Source: a virus. Taken from it: 52,005 bases of DNA. The DNA is taken from positions 1 through 52,005 of the IMG/VR virus record IMGVR_UViG_3300009080_000014, one strand, 5' to 3'. The notes under the pieces are model-generated. The model saw nothing but the letters and a program-made list of their open reading frames with translations. It was not told where the DNA came from and did not search any database. Below, piece by piece: positions 16,878 to 26,210 of the stretch (positions are counted from its first letter, which is position 1; each line of letters starts with the position of its first letter). The translations under genes and the position numbers were made by a program.

Positions 16878-16887
16878 TATTTATATA
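16878..16887 (+). promoter_or_regulatory. Candidate late promoter motif TATTTATATA
   Basis: TATTTATATAAAA starts 11 bases after the previous stop and ends 10 bases before the ATG at 16898. It has the same sequence and a similar distance to those upstream of 6275, 35439 and 48100. Confidence 0.5.
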
Positions 16888-16897
16888 AAAGGTAATA

Positions 16898-18034
16898 ATG
16901 ACAGAATTAGAATTTAAAGTAACAGATCCATCCGCATACGGAACAGGTAATATTAATATACTGTATAGCAGTAGTGTTAGTACCGGCTCTGTTAGATTAC
17001 CGGTGGCTCAATATGGTTCCTCTGCTTCAGAAGATTTACATGTAACTAGTAGTGGTATATACGAACGAATAGAATTTGATACTCCAGTAACAGGTACAAA
17101 CGAATACTACAGATATAATTCATTTTTTCCTCCATATAAAATTACAGGTATAACAATACCTTTCTCAAGTGCAAATAACGTATCATTAGAAGCAACATTA
17201 AAACAAATACAGGCATTAAAGTTCACAATAGCTACAGAAAAAGTGACAGTTCCTATAAAAACAATATCAAGACTAAACGGATATTTTTACTTACAGACTG
17301 AACCAATAGAAATTTCAAATATACCAGCTAGTAACGACTCTCAAGGTACTCCTGCTGATTTTAATGTAGAGTTTACATTTTTAAATTACTTAGCAGATAA
17401 TTTTGAAAATAATGACTTCAATGTACTACAGGGTAACGCCTTTACTGTACTAACAAATAAATCTGCATACCAGGTAGATAGAAATACAGATAGTGCTAAC
17501 CCATCAAATTTAGGGTCATTAGTATCTGAAACTGCTACATTAGCAGAAATTAATTATAGCAACTATACAACAACAGGGTGGACAAATGCTAGATACAGTG
17601 GGACTAAAAATAATGCTAGAATAAAAAGAGATAACCCTGCTCAAACATATATTAACTTTGAAGGAACATTACATCCTTTAGATTCTAATAATGAAACGAT
17701 ATTAGCTGCTGGACAGGGAGATAAGGATTTAAATAAGTTATACTTTAACGTTGAAGAAACACCTAGAGTATTTAGTACTGAGATTTATTCTGAAAAATTA
17801 GGTGATCATTATACATCTGTTAGAACAGGTCCATATTATATACCTGGTTCTTTTCCTGAAGTTAGATCAATAAAAGACGGGGTAACTATTACATCAGGAA
17901 GTTTAATTTATAGAGAAGATGGAAATCAATTCATTCGTGTTGTTTCCAGTAAGGTACATGCAACGGATAAAGGAACCGTATACACTACAGATGAATTTGG
18001 AGTAGCGATAGAAGAATCAGGCAGTGGTGCATAG
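16898..18034 (+). CDS. Beta-rich tail structural protein, 378 aa
   Basis: Starts MTELEFKVTDPSAYGTGNIN. The whole protein is beta-rich, with many Ser, Thr, Asn and Tyr residues and no Cys, catalytic motif or signal peptide, as expected for a phage tail component. Segments such as FFPPYKITGITIPFSSANNV and GPYYIPGSFPEVRSIKDG look like exposed loops. It lies between the large baseplate protein and the fibre-related genes and has its own upstream TATTTATATA motif. No family recognised. Confidence 0.65.
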   Translation: MTELEFKVTDPSAYGTGNINILYSSSVSTGSVRLPVAQYGSSASEDLHVTSSGIYERIEFDTPVTGTNEYYRYNSFFPPYKITGITIPFSSANNVSLEATLKQIQALKFTIATEKVTVPIKTISRLNGYFYLQTEPIEISNIPASNDSQGTPADFNVEFTFLNYLADNFENNDFNVLQGNAFTVLTNKSAYQVDRNTDSANPSNLGSLVSETATLAEINYSNYTTTGWTNARYSGTKNNARIKRDNPAQTYINFEGTLHPLDSNNETILAAGQGDKDLNKLYFNVEETPRVFSTEIYSEKLGDHYTSVRTGPYYIPGSFPEVRSIKDGVTITSGSLIYREDGNQFIRVVSSKVHATDKGTVYTTDEFGVAIEESGSGA

Positions 18035-18055
18035 GGATAAAACATTATTACAACA

Positions 18056-18065
18056 TATTTATATA
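18056..18065 (+). promoter_or_regulatory. Candidate late promoter motif TATTTATATA
   Basis: TATTTATATAAAA lies 17 bases before the ATG at 18083, in a 48-base gap that otherwise holds only A-rich sequence. It would serve the 18083-25696 block of tail and fibre genes. Confidence 0.5.
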
Positions 18066-18082
18066 AAACACAATAACACAAA

Positions 18083-18739
18083 ATGGGATACTTAGATAAT
18101 TCGATCGTAACAGTGGATGCGATTTTAACTAAAAAAGGAAGAGAATTGTTAGCTAGAGGGGACGGTTCTTTTAAGATCACTCAATTTGCATTAGCAGATG
18201 ATGAGATTGATTACACTTTATACAATCCACTCCATCCCTCAGGTTCTGCACTCTACGGAGAGGCAATTGAAAATATGCCGCTTTTAGAAGCTTTTCCTGA
18301 TGAGACTCAAATTATGAAGTACAAGCTAGTAACCCTTCCAAGAGGTACTTCTAAACTACCAATACTTGATCTAGGATTTGGAGCAATTACTCTTAAGCAA
18401 GGAGCTTCTATAGCAATTACACCACAGACGTTGAACTTCCAAGGAGCTACTAGCACTTTTGAAGCATCAGGATACACTGCTACATTGGCAGATGTTAGAG
18501 TATTAAATTCCTTTGCAGGAGTGGGTATAAATACTGAAGAAGCAGAACAGTTAAATTCAACTACTACCTTAGGTACTAATGTATCTAAAAACGTTATTGG
18601 AACAACTATAAACTTAACAGCAACAACTATAAACACGTTATTCGGTTCAAGAACAAAACTACAGACAACATTAACAGTTATTGGTAGAGATTCTGGAGCA
18701 AGATTAACTATTCCTGTAACTATAAATAAAACTAACTAA
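18083..18739 (+). CDS. Conserved virion structural protein, 218 aa
   Basis: The N-terminus has a strongly conserved-looking stretch, ILTKKGRELLARGDGSFKIT, followed by QFALADDEIDYTLYNPLHP. I associate this with a widespread but uncharacterised structural protein of large marine myoviruses. The C-terminal half is Thr/Ser/Asn-rich beta structure with an Ig-like feel (TTINLTATTINTLFGSRTK ... LTVIGRDSGARLTIPVTI). It is probably a tail or baseplate part. It is followed after two bases by the first of two paralogues. The exact role is unknown. Confidence 0.7.
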   Translation: MGYLDNSIVTVDAILTKKGRELLARGDGSFKITQFALADDEIDYTLYNPLHPSGSALYGEAIENMPLLEAFPDETQIMKYKLVTLPRGTSKLPILDLGFGAITLKQGASIAITPQTLNFQGATSTFEASGYTATLADVRVLNSFAGVGINTEEAEQLNSTTTLGTNVSKNVIGTTINLTATTINTLFGSRTKLQTTLTVIGRDSGARLTIPVTINKTN

Positions 18740-18741
18740 TT

Positions 18742-19773
18742 ATGTCATTTAAAAGATTTGATCAACAAGACGTAGTAGTAAGTGCTGAATCAGTTTCAAC
18801 ACCATTATGGTCAGGAAATGTAACTGCATTATCTTCTTTTTATACATCTTCTACTCAAGTAGGAGGTCCATCAGGAGACTACTATTACAACATATACCAA
18901 ACAGGCTCAGCAGATGAATCCTCTAGGACACAATTTTCATTAACATATGGAAATAAAGACGGAAAAGGTAGTATAGTTTATAATCCTAATGTACCCGGTA
19001 AATCACCAACTTCAACAATATTTGGTCAGTATAGATCTTTAGTATTAGGAGATGAAGATTCTGATTTTGTATTTGGAAGTATTCCTTCTAATCATTTTTA
19101 CGCAATTGCAATAGATAGAGCTAGATATAAAGAAAAACTTTTACCTGGTACTCTAGACCTAGTATTACAATCTGGAAGTAATTCTGTAACTTTAACAGAT
19201 AATAGCCAAGTAGTTTCCACTGTAACATTTACAGATTCAGGAAGAGAATACGATTTAGTTTCAGGTTCTTTAGGAACTATTAATTCAGGTCTTCAAGTAG
19301 ATGGACATACTGTTGCAGCCGGCTCTTACGGTAAACTATACCCAGATATCGGTGTTATACTTTTAAATGCAAATGCTCTTCAAGCTCCTGTAGCAGATGG
19401 AGGATTAGCTTTAGATATAAAAACAACCCCAGGTATTATACATAGCGATGGAAAATCAACAAATATTCAAAAAGCATTTGACCTATTTGAAGAAGGCGGT
19501 AAATTTAGAATACAGTCTGAAGAGACTATTTCTTCTAACTTTGTATTTGTAAGAGCTAGAAATAACGAATTTAACTATTCTAGTAACCCGTCTCTAATAA
19601 CAGGATCAGGTGAAATTAGACATAATGTAATGATTAACTCTCCACAGTCGTATGTAACCTCTGTGGGACTATATAACGATAATAACGACTTATTGGCAAT
19701 AGCAAAATTATCTAGACCTTTGTTGAAGGATTTTACTAAGGAATCGCTAATTCGCGTTAAGCTTGATTATTAA
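18742..19773 (+). CDS. Tail structural protein, paralogue A, 343 aa
   Basis: Starts MSFKRFDQQDVVVSAESVST. It is paralogous to the next gene: both begin with a short basic segment ending in Q(D/N)VxVS, both have a middle with SxHFYAI- or IPRG-type strands, and both end in the same pattern (here YVTSVGLYNDNNDLLAIAKL followed by SRPLLKD). The shared C-terminus suggests a common attachment site or symmetric stacking. It is beta-rich and probably part of the outer tail or fibre base. No enzyme motif. Confidence 0.65.
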   Translation: MSFKRFDQQDVVVSAESVSTPLWSGNVTALSSFYTSSTQVGGPSGDYYYNIYQTGSADESSRTQFSLTYGNKDGKGSIVYNPNVPGKSPTSTIFGQYRSLVLGDEDSDFVFGSIPSNHFYAIAIDRARYKEKLLPGTLDLVLQSGSNSVTLTDNSQVVSTVTFTDSGREYDLVSGSLGTINSGLQVDGHTVAAGSYGKLYPDIGVILLNANALQAPVADGGLALDIKTTPGIIHSDGKSTNIQKAFDLFEEGGKFRIQSEETISSNFVFVRARNNEFNYSSNPSLITGSGEIRHNVMINSPQSYVTSVGLYNDNNDLLAIAKLSRPLLKDFTKESLIRVKLDY

Positions 19774-19776
19774 TGA

Positions 19777-20811
19777 ATGAGTGCATACAAAAAACTGAAC
19801 AGACAAAACGTATACGTATCTGATTACTCAGCACGTAAACAATGGGAAGCATCTGGTAGCTTAATAGATACCTACGATATTTCTACATTGCGAGGTTTTT
19901 CTGGTTCAACTCCATATTATCCTTATCCTTTAGATTTCCGTAACAACAGGTATGAGAAACTAACATGGGATAGTGTGCACCAGAATTTCTATCGAGATGG
20001 TATAGGTAGCGGATTACTATCCGGCTCTAGTGACTTATCACTACAATCAACCCTAACCTTAAGCGGTTCAAGAGATCTTAAATCAGAAGTAGCAGTAATT
20101 TCTATCCCAAGAGGAGTAACAGGTACACATATTGAACCTAAAACATTCTCCTTTAGACCTTTAATAGAAGCAGATGATAAGTACTTTGCAGATGATTACT
20201 GTAAACATAGACATAGTGGACAAGATCAATTTGTAGAAAATGTAGAATACTGGTACGGCTCTAATCCTTTAGATGATGTAGATTATGCAATAGATGAAAG
20301 TAACTTTGTTACTGAATCAGTAGCACCTGGAGATCACTACCAATATGTAGACATTAATAGAAAGCAACAAAGATTTGAAATAATTGATGATGGAGAAGGA
20401 GCTTTAATTCTTTCTGGAGCTAATCACTTATGGACTGAACCAAGAAGAGTAGTAGGAGATATAATTTATAATAAAGGGTTAGCAATAATTACCGACGAAA
20501 CAGCAGCTAGATATTTAAGTACTTATTCTAGACATAAACTGCGATGGAAATCAAATCAACCTATTTATACATATAATGTTAACTGTACAGTAAAAGATTC
20601 TGAATATAACTTTACATATAATCGAACAGCACTTTCAGGTTCTTTAGGAGATATAGATAATAACGTAAAAGATAAAAACTTTACTCCTTATATTACAACA
20701 GTAGGACTTTATAACTCAGCTAATCAATTGTTAGCTGTAGCAAAAACAAACAGACCAATACAGAAGACACATCATACTGATATGACTTTTGCAGTAAAAA
20801 TAGATATATAA
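19777..20811 (+). CDS. Tail structural protein, paralogue B, 344 aa
   Basis: Starts MSAYKKLNRQNVYVSDYSAR and ends ITTVGLYNSANQLLAVAKTN followed by RPIQKTHHTD. It is nearly the same length as the gene upstream and shares its N- and C-terminal patterns while the middle has diverged (DDKYFADDYCKHRHSGQDQF is unique here). Tandem duplication with divergence of the centre fits an adaptor that makes two related rings or connects two fibres. Its stop TAA shares its last A with the ATG of the fibre gene, so the genes are translationally coupled. Confidence 0.65.
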   Translation: MSAYKKLNRQNVYVSDYSARKQWEASGSLIDTYDISTLRGFSGSTPYYPYPLDFRNNRYEKLTWDSVHQNFYRDGIGSGLLSGSSDLSLQSTLTLSGSRDLKSEVAVISIPRGVTGTHIEPKTFSFRPLIEADDKYFADDYCKHRHSGQDQFVENVEYWYGSNPLDDVDYAIDESNFVTESVAPGDHYQYVDINRKQQRFEIIDDGEGALILSGANHLWTEPRRVVGDIIYNKGLAIITDETAARYLSTYSRHKLRWKSNQPIYTYNVNCTVKDSEYNFTYNRTALSGSLGDIDNNVKDKNFTPYITTVGLYNSANQLLAVAKTNRPIQKTHHTDMTFAVKIDI

Positions 20812-21449
20812 TGCGAATACTTTTTAGAGCACAAAAAAAACAAGCACTAACGTACGCTGAGATGGATACGAACTTAGGTTCATTTTTCTATTCTAGCTCT
20901 ATATCCAACAATAATCTGTACCTACATTATACAAGTAGTATGGACGTTCCGGTTAATAGAAGTGCGCACGTAGTACCTTTAGCTACAGGAACAGTACAGG
21001 GTAATGATAAACAGATACAGTATAACGAAGCAGGTAACTTAGCAGGTGCAGCAGGACTTATATACAGCGGTTCTAAAGTAGGTATAAATAATGGAGTAGA
21101 AGACTTAACCTACAGTTTAGAAGTTTCAGGTAGTATAAGAGCTTCAGCAGGACTTCTATCTAATTCGGATAAAAGGTTAAAAGAGAATATTTATCTTATA
21201 GACAACGCACTCTCAAAAGTAAATAATATTGAAGGTGTGTACTTTAACTGGAAAGATAAAAAAGAAACACAAGTTGGTGTTATAGCCCAACAAGTAAAAG
21301 AAGTCCTTCCGGAAGTTGTATCGGAAGATAAAAGTTCGTATCTTTCTGTAGACTACTCTAAACTTGTACCGTTATTAATAGGTGCAGTTAATGAACAAAG
21401 TAGTATTATAGAGGGATTAGAAAAAAGAATAGTTAAACTAGAACAATAA
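20811..21449 (+). CDS. Tail fibre protein with C-terminal S74 intramolecular chaperone
   Basis: The N-terminus (MRILFRAQKKQALTYAEMDT, then YSSSIS) is a short attachment module also present in the next gene. The C-terminal 100 residues are the intramolecular chaperone of the endosialidase/peptidase S74 type: SDKRLKENIYLID, YFNWKDKKETQVGVIAQQV and VLPEVV, ending in a coiled coil. In this family the chaperone helps trimer folding and cuts itself off at the Ser-Asp site; SNSDKRLKE is the matching site here. At 212 residues it is very short for a fibre, so it may be a tip or mini-fibre. Confidence 0.8.
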   Translation: MRILFRAQKKQALTYAEMDTNLGSFFYSSSISNNNLYLHYTSSMDVPVNRSAHVVPLATGTVQGNDKQIQYNEAGNLAGAAGLIYSGSKVGINNGVEDLTYSLEVSGSIRASAGLLSNSDKRLKENIYLIDNALSKVNNIEGVYFNWKDKKETQVGVIAQQVKEVLPEVVSEDKSSYLSVDYSKLVPLLIGAVNEQSSIIEGLEKRIVKLEQ

Positions 21450-21450
21450 A

Positions 21451-22275
21451 ATGGCAATTATATTAAGAGGAGACAAAGGCTCGGCATTAAGTCATCACGA
21501 ATTAGATAATAACTTTAGACATTTTATCTATTCTTCGTCTATTTCTGGTACCGCTATAAGTCTTTTTACTACTGCATCTCTTAATAATGAAATACAAATT
21601 CCCGGAGGTGCACCATCAGGAAGCGATTACAACATACAGTACAAAGTAGGAAACGCAGTTTCAGGTGCAAATGCCCTTTATGGAGCAACACCGAATTTAA
21701 AGTTTGACTATAGACAAAATTCATTAAAACTAACAGGTTCATTAATAAATGTAGGAGATGCTTTTGTTGACGGTGACTTAACAGTTACAGGAACAGTAAC
21801 AGCACAGGAATATAGAACAGAGTTCGTAAATGCTTCTGTTGTTTTTGAATCTGGATCAACTAAATTTGGAGATACATCAGACGACAATCACGATTTTGTT
21901 GGAGATATGTCTGTCGACGGTGACTTAACAGTTACTGGAACTATGACAGCTCAAGAAGTAAGAACTGAGTTTAATAACGCATCAGTAGTATTTGAATCTG
22001 GATCAACTAAATTTGGAGACAGTTTAGATGATAAACATACATTTACAGGAAGCTTAGGAGTAACAGGTAGTCATAACGTTTCAGGAGATATATCTTCAAC
22101 TGGAACAATTACTGCCACAGAAGCTATAATATCTGAACACGGGACGTTTATGAATCCCGATACAGTAACAAAATATTTTAAAGTACCTTCAAATTATAAT
22201 GCAGGACTTTTCGGACCAATAACAAATTCATCACTAATCGAAGTAGACGATAACGCAACACTAATAATTATTTAA
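21451..22275 (+). CDS. Tail fibre protein with internal repeats, 274 aa
   Basis: The N-terminus (MAIILRGDKGSALSHHELDN, then YSSSIS) matches that of the preceding fibre. A module ending in VFESGSTKFGD, preceded by TVTGTxTAQExRTEF, occurs twice (around residues 110-145 and 158-195) and again in the next, larger fibre. Repeats like these form triple beta-helix shafts. The C-terminus is a small beta domain (KYFKVPSNYNAGLFGPITNS) and has no S74 chaperone. It may be a short fibre or an adaptor to the large fibre. Confidence 0.7.
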   Translation: MAIILRGDKGSALSHHELDNNFRHFIYSSSISGTAISLFTTASLNNEIQIPGGAPSGSDYNIQYKVGNAVSGANALYGATPNLKFDYRQNSLKLTGSLINVGDAFVDGDLTVTGTVTAQEYRTEFVNASVVFESGSTKFGDTSDDNHDFVGDMSVDGDLTVTGTMTAQEVRTEFNNASVVFESGSTKFGDSLDDKHTFTGSLGVTGSHNVSGDISSTGTITATEAIISEHGTFMNPDTVTKYFKVPSNYNAGLFGPITNSSLIEVDDNATLIII

Positions 22276-22542
22276 AATGAGCACATTAAGAGTAAATAAG
22301 ATACAACCTAATTCCAAAGAAGCTATAAGCATCGATGGGAATGTTAATATAACCGGATCTTTAGTCCATAATGGACACACTACATTAGCAGGAACTAATG
22401 TATTAAGCGGGAGTACTACATTCATAGGAGCGACAACAGTAGAGGGAGATCTAACTGTAGGAGGAACATTAACAGCACAAGAAGTACGAACAGAGTTCGA
22501 TAATGCTTCTGTTGTGTTTGAATCTGGATCAACTAAATTTGG
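21844..22542 (+). repeat. Three near-identical 26-27 bp direct repeats in adjacent fibre genes
   Basis: The DNA coding for FESGSTKFG, running from TTTGAATCTGGATCAAC through TAAATTTGG, is identical at 21844-21869, 21991-22016 and 22517-22542. The flanking codons for TAQE.RTEF are also similar. The copies span two genes, so recombination between them could swap or delete fibre segments and change host range. Confidence 0.85.
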
Positions 22543-25500
22543 TAACTCCAATGATGATACTCATAGCTTTACAGGCAGTATGACTGTTGAAGACGGGGTA
22601 TTTAAAGTAACTCATACAGGTGATGACGTTTTAGTGGCAACTCCAGGAAATGGAACATTTGTAATTGGTGATACTCAAGAACTTGGAGATGGTGCTCGCA
22701 TCTCTGGTGATTCTACTTCTATTAAAGTGGTAGGTAGTTCCTCAAAAACAGTTGCAACCTTTAATGGAGGTCAATACTTTACCGGTATAGGTACTAATAA
22801 TCCAAATGGTACTTTTCATATTAGCCATCCAACTCATGCTCAAAACAACACAATATTTAAAGTTGATAATAACGGTAGTCAACAAATGACAATAGACGCT
22901 TCAGGAGAATTTAGTCTTGGAGATAAAGGTCAAAACGGAGACGGAGGTTATATAGCTCATGATAGTGAAACTTTTCAAATTTATTCAATTGGAGGAACTA
23001 AAGTAGCTGACTTTAGCCTTAGCAATATTAATTTTACTAGAAATCTACATATTAAAGCAGCAGATGGTGCAGATGCAACTATTACTTTAGAGAGTGATCT
23101 TTCTAACGTATCTGCCGCCGGAGACAATGATAACCCAGCTATACTATTTAAACAAGATGGAGGATCATGTAATGCAGCTATTGGTTTTAATATTATAGAC
23201 GATACAGCAGGCGGTACAATACCAGGAACCGGAAATAGGTTCTGGATAGTAAATAGTATGGACGACACTTTAGGTGCTGGCGGTATAACATTCGGTACAG
23301 CACAAGAAGATGGATGGGACAATGCCCGAGCAAGATTTATGATTAGAGGAGACGGTAAAGGTTTATTTGGTCATCCAAATGCTAATTACACAGGCTCTTT
23401 TGACTCACAGTTTGAAATATACGATGATAGAACAGAAAATACAACATCAGACTACACTCTTGCATCCTACGGATTAGTAGACATAGCAGGAGGCGGCGGT
23501 GTACATGGAGCAGGTGGTATTATTTCTAGACTAAAAATAGTTAATGGAGCAGCTGATGTAGGTACTTATGCAATTAGTTTAGTACCAGGAGCATCCTCTT
23601 CTGAAATAATGGCATCTGGAGATTTAGCATTCTATGCTGGGTCTACTATGGATACTAGTAATGCAACAGGCTTTGCAGGATTTATACACGGCAGTAGCGG
23701 TAACTGGCAAATAGGCGGTAAAGGTGCAACCGATGCTGATACAGGTTATAAATTAACAGTATCAGGTAGTACAAGAGTTGGAGATTTAGATGTACAAGGT
23801 ACTTTGACTCAAGCTAATAGCATTAATTTTTCAACCACTGCTTGTGGGATAGTATGGGCAATGAACACAGACGGTGCTTCTATACGATTCTATAATTCAG
23901 CAGATGCAGATGCAGATTCTAGATTAGAATTTAATACTAGAGATAACAACAATGAATACTTTAAATGGACACATTCTACTGCAGGCGGTACTTATGAGTC
24001 TATGAGATTAGATCCAATTAAGTCTGGTAGTAATTCTAAACTAACAGTAAATGGAGATTTCATTGCAGATTCTCTTACAATCGGTAACAGTACAAATGTA
24101 AACAATATGGTTAACTACTCTTCTTCAATAGCAGGAGGAGCTAACAATACAATGAACGGTCCCTTAGCTTTTATAGGATCTGGATGTTGCAATCAAGTTG
24201 ACTCATACGGTGCAACTATAGTAGGAGGTCATTCTAACAGAGTATCTGCTCAGCATTCCAACATTGGAGGTGGACTTAACAACAATATTCCATATGGACA
24301 ATACAGTGCAGTAGTAGGAGGTCAAAATAATAATCTTTGCGCAGCCTACTCATCAATAGGTGGAGGAATAAGTAATTCAATCTTATTATACTCAGATGGC
24401 TCAGCAATTGTAGGAGGAATATCTAACACCATACCAGCTAAAGCTTGTTATAACTTTATTGGAGGTGGTGCAACAAATAAACTTATTGGAAGCGGATCAT
24501 CCTATAGTGCAATAGTAGGAGGTAGAGATAACCAAATATGGGGAGCTGAATGTGGCGCCGGAAATGATGTCTGCTATGCACAGTTTATAGGTGGTGGATG
24601 TAACAATAAGACAAAGTTTAACTTTGCAACAGTTGCAGGTGGGTGTCAAAATATTGCAGCAGGTGCATCATCAATTGTAGCAGGTGGTCAAGCCAATACA
24701 GCAACATCAACTGCTTCATCTATTCTAGGAGGGACTTTAAACATAGTACAAGAAGGTGTATCTTCAACTGTAGTAGCAGGTCAAGCCAACCACGTATCGT
24801 CTTCAACTAACTCATCAGTCGTAGGAGGACATACTAACCGAATAAAGGAAGTATCTAATTACTCTTCAATACTCGGAGGCTGTAACAACGAATTAATTAA
24901 TTCGGTTGGAACATCAATCGTAGGAGGTACTTACAACAAAATAGACGATTCAGATTACAGTTCTATTCTTGGCGGACATAATAGCCAGGTAATTGCAGGT
25001 TCAACATATTCATCCATTACAGCAGCAGGAGAACAAAACAAGATCGACAACGCTTCACGAAGTGTTATTGGCGGTGGTGCACAGAACACAATTAACGGTG
25101 ATAATACTCAATACGGTATGACAATCGCAGGAGGGTGTTATAACTTTATAGGAGGTGGATATAATAAGTTCGGAACAATTGGTGGAGGACACTTCAACAA
25201 TATAGCAACTTCTTGTTACACTACAATAGGAGGTGGATGTTACAATACAACATTAACTCACGCCCACTTTGCAACAATATCAGGAGGAGAATGCAACAAA
25301 GCATCATGCTGGTCATTTATCGGTGGAGGATTTAATAACAAGACATGTTATAGCTTTGCCAATATAGCCGGTGGACAGAATAACACAGTTAGTTCCCCTT
25401 ACGGATCTATACTTGGAGGTAGAAATAACACACTAACCGCTGGCGGAAATGGTAACAGTATCGTCGGTACAGAAATTACAACACCAGCTGGAATTACGAA

Positions 25501-25696
25501 TAGTACATTTGCTAACAATTTAATATTAACAGGTAGCTCAGCTATTCCAAACTCAGGTATTTTATCACTAGAGAGGTTAGATACAACACCATCTACATTG
25601 ATAGAAGGATCAATATTCCATTCAGGTTCAGCAGGAGCAGGATGTTTATACTTTAGCCCTGATGGGTCTACAATAAGACAGATAGCTTTTGTATAG
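22277..25696 (+). CDS. Giant tail fibre / adhesin with YadA-head-like repeats, 1139 aa
   Basis: The N-terminal 100 residues hold the TAQEVRTEF/VFESGSTKFG module shared with the preceding fibre. Residues about 110-590 are beta-rich with Gly and Asp loops. From about 610 to 1060 there are many repeats of the form (S/T)IxGGxxNxxxx, such as SIGGGISNSI and FIGGGCNNKT, the pattern of left-handed beta-roll heads in trimeric autotransporter adhesins. The C-terminus (TTPSTLIEGSIFHSGSAGAG) is a small cap. It is most likely the main receptor-binding fibre, a trimer. Unusually many Cys occur in the GG.CNN repeats. Confidence 0.75.
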   Translation: MSTLRVNKIQPNSKEAISIDGNVNITGSLVHNGHTTLAGTNVLSGSTTFIGATTVEGDLTVGGTLTAQEVRTEFDNASVVFESGSTKFGNSNDDTHSFTGSMTVEDGVFKVTHTGDDVLVATPGNGTFVIGDTQELGDGARISGDSTSIKVVGSSSKTVATFNGGQYFTGIGTNNPNGTFHISHPTHAQNNTIFKVDNNGSQQMTIDASGEFSLGDKGQNGDGGYIAHDSETFQIYSIGGTKVADFSLSNINFTRNLHIKAADGADATITLESDLSNVSAAGDNDNPAILFKQDGGSCNAAIGFNIIDDTAGGTIPGTGNRFWIVNSMDDTLGAGGITFGTAQEDGWDNARARFMIRGDGKGLFGHPNANYTGSFDSQFEIYDDRTENTTSDYTLASYGLVDIAGGGGVHGAGGIISRLKIVNGAADVGTYAISLVPGASSSEIMASGDLAFYAGSTMDTSNATGFAGFIHGSSGNWQIGGKGATDADTGYKLTVSGSTRVGDLDVQGTLTQANSINFSTTACGIVWAMNTDGASIRFYNSADADADSRLEFNTRDNNNEYFKWTHSTAGGTYESMRLDPIKSGSNSKLTVNGDFIADSLTIGNSTNVNNMVNYSSSIAGGANNTMNGPLAFIGSGCCNQVDSYGATIVGGHSNRVSAQHSNIGGGLNNNIPYGQYSAVVGGQNNNLCAAYSSIGGGISNSILLYSDGSAIVGGISNTIPAKACYNFIGGGATNKLIGSGSSYSAIVGGRDNQIWGAECGAGNDVCYAQFIGGGCNNKTKFNFATVAGGCQNIAAGASSIVAGGQANTATSTASSILGGTLNIVQEGVSSTVVAGQANHVSSSTNSSVVGGHTNRIKEVSNYSSILGGCNNELINSVGTSIVGGTYNKIDDSDYSSILGGHNSQVIAGSTYSSITAAGEQNKIDNASRSVIGGGAQNTINGDNTQYGMTIAGGCYNFIGGGYNKFGTIGGGHFNNIATSCYTTIGGGCYNTTLTHAHFATISGGECNKASCWSFIGGGFNNKTCYSFANIAGGQNNTVSSPYGSILGGRNNTLTAGGNGNSIVGTEITTPAGITNSTFANNLILTGSSAIPNSGILSLERLDTTPSTLIEGSIFHSGSAGAGCLYFSPDGSTIRQIAFV

Positions 25697-25697
25697 A

Positions 25698-25714
25698 AGA
25701 TAAATAATTTATCT
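25698..25714. promoter_or_regulatory. 17-bp palindrome after the fibre operon
   Basis: AGATAAAT-A-ATTTATCT is a perfect inverted repeat that begins one base after the fibre stop codon. AGATAAATA occurs again at 25719-25727, just before the next ATG. It could be an operator, a weak terminator without a U-tract, or a variant of the TATAAATA late element. There is no further evidence. Confidence 0.3.
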
Positions 25715-25730
25715 ACCAAGATAAATAAAA

Positions 25731-26210
25731 ATGATAACTATGCCAACATGGACTTATAAAGGTAGATTAGTTACCGAAATAAACGACATGCCGGAAGGAA
25801 CATATGGATTTATATATGAAACAACTCATAAATCTTCCGGTAAGAAGTACATAGGAAAAAAAGTTTTATTCTTTGAACGTAATAAACGACTAGGAAAACG
25901 AGCATTAGAAGCTCTCAGAGAAGAACGTAAAGCTAAAGGACTTAGAGGTAGAGTACCGCTAAAGCAAAAAGTTATTACCGAATCAGACTGGTTAGATTAC
26001 CACGGTTCTCATAAAGAAATTTTAAGACTCTTAAAAGAAGAAGGTGGAGAGGCATTTGAAAGAAAAATACTTTGCTACGTTCCGACTAAAAAACTTTTAA
26101 CTTACTATGAATGTAAATACCTATTTATAAAAGAGGTACTAGAACACGACTCATTATTTATTAATGACAATGTTCTTGGTAAATTTTATAGAAAAGACTT
26201 TGAATTATGA
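25731..26210 (+). CDS. GIY-YIG-like nuclease domain protein, 159 aa
   Basis: Residues 22-43 (GTYGFIYETTHKSSGKKYIG) match the GIY-YIG motif, with YGFIY in place of GIY and a clear KKYIGKK. Further on lie R and K residues, a YHGSHKE stretch and an ITESDWLDYHG segment usual in this fold. Such nucleases in T4-like phages are homing enzymes (Seg) or DNA-degrading enzymes (DenA). No intron or inserted border is visible, so a host-DNA or repair nuclease is as likely as homing. It overlaps the next gene by four bases. Confidence 0.65.
   Translation: MITMPTWTYKGRLVTEINDMPEGTYGFIYETTHKSSGKKYIGKKVLFFERNKRLGKRALEALREERKAKGLRGRVPLKQKVITESDWLDYHGSHKEILRLLKEEGGEAFERKILCYVPTKKLLTYYECKYLFIKEVLEHDSLFINDNVLGKFYRKDFEL

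Noticed and set aside
24100-25450. Repetitive stretch that might pass for a CRISPR array
   Set aside because: The repeats are imperfect, in one open reading frame and of the form (S/T)IxGGxxN in protein; spacer-like variable parts are also coding. No leader or cas genes are present.
25731-26210. Homing endonuclease in an intron or insertion
   Set aside because: The GIY-YIG-like gene sits cleanly between neighbours with a four-base overlap; no split gene or intron border is visible, so homing is only one possibility.
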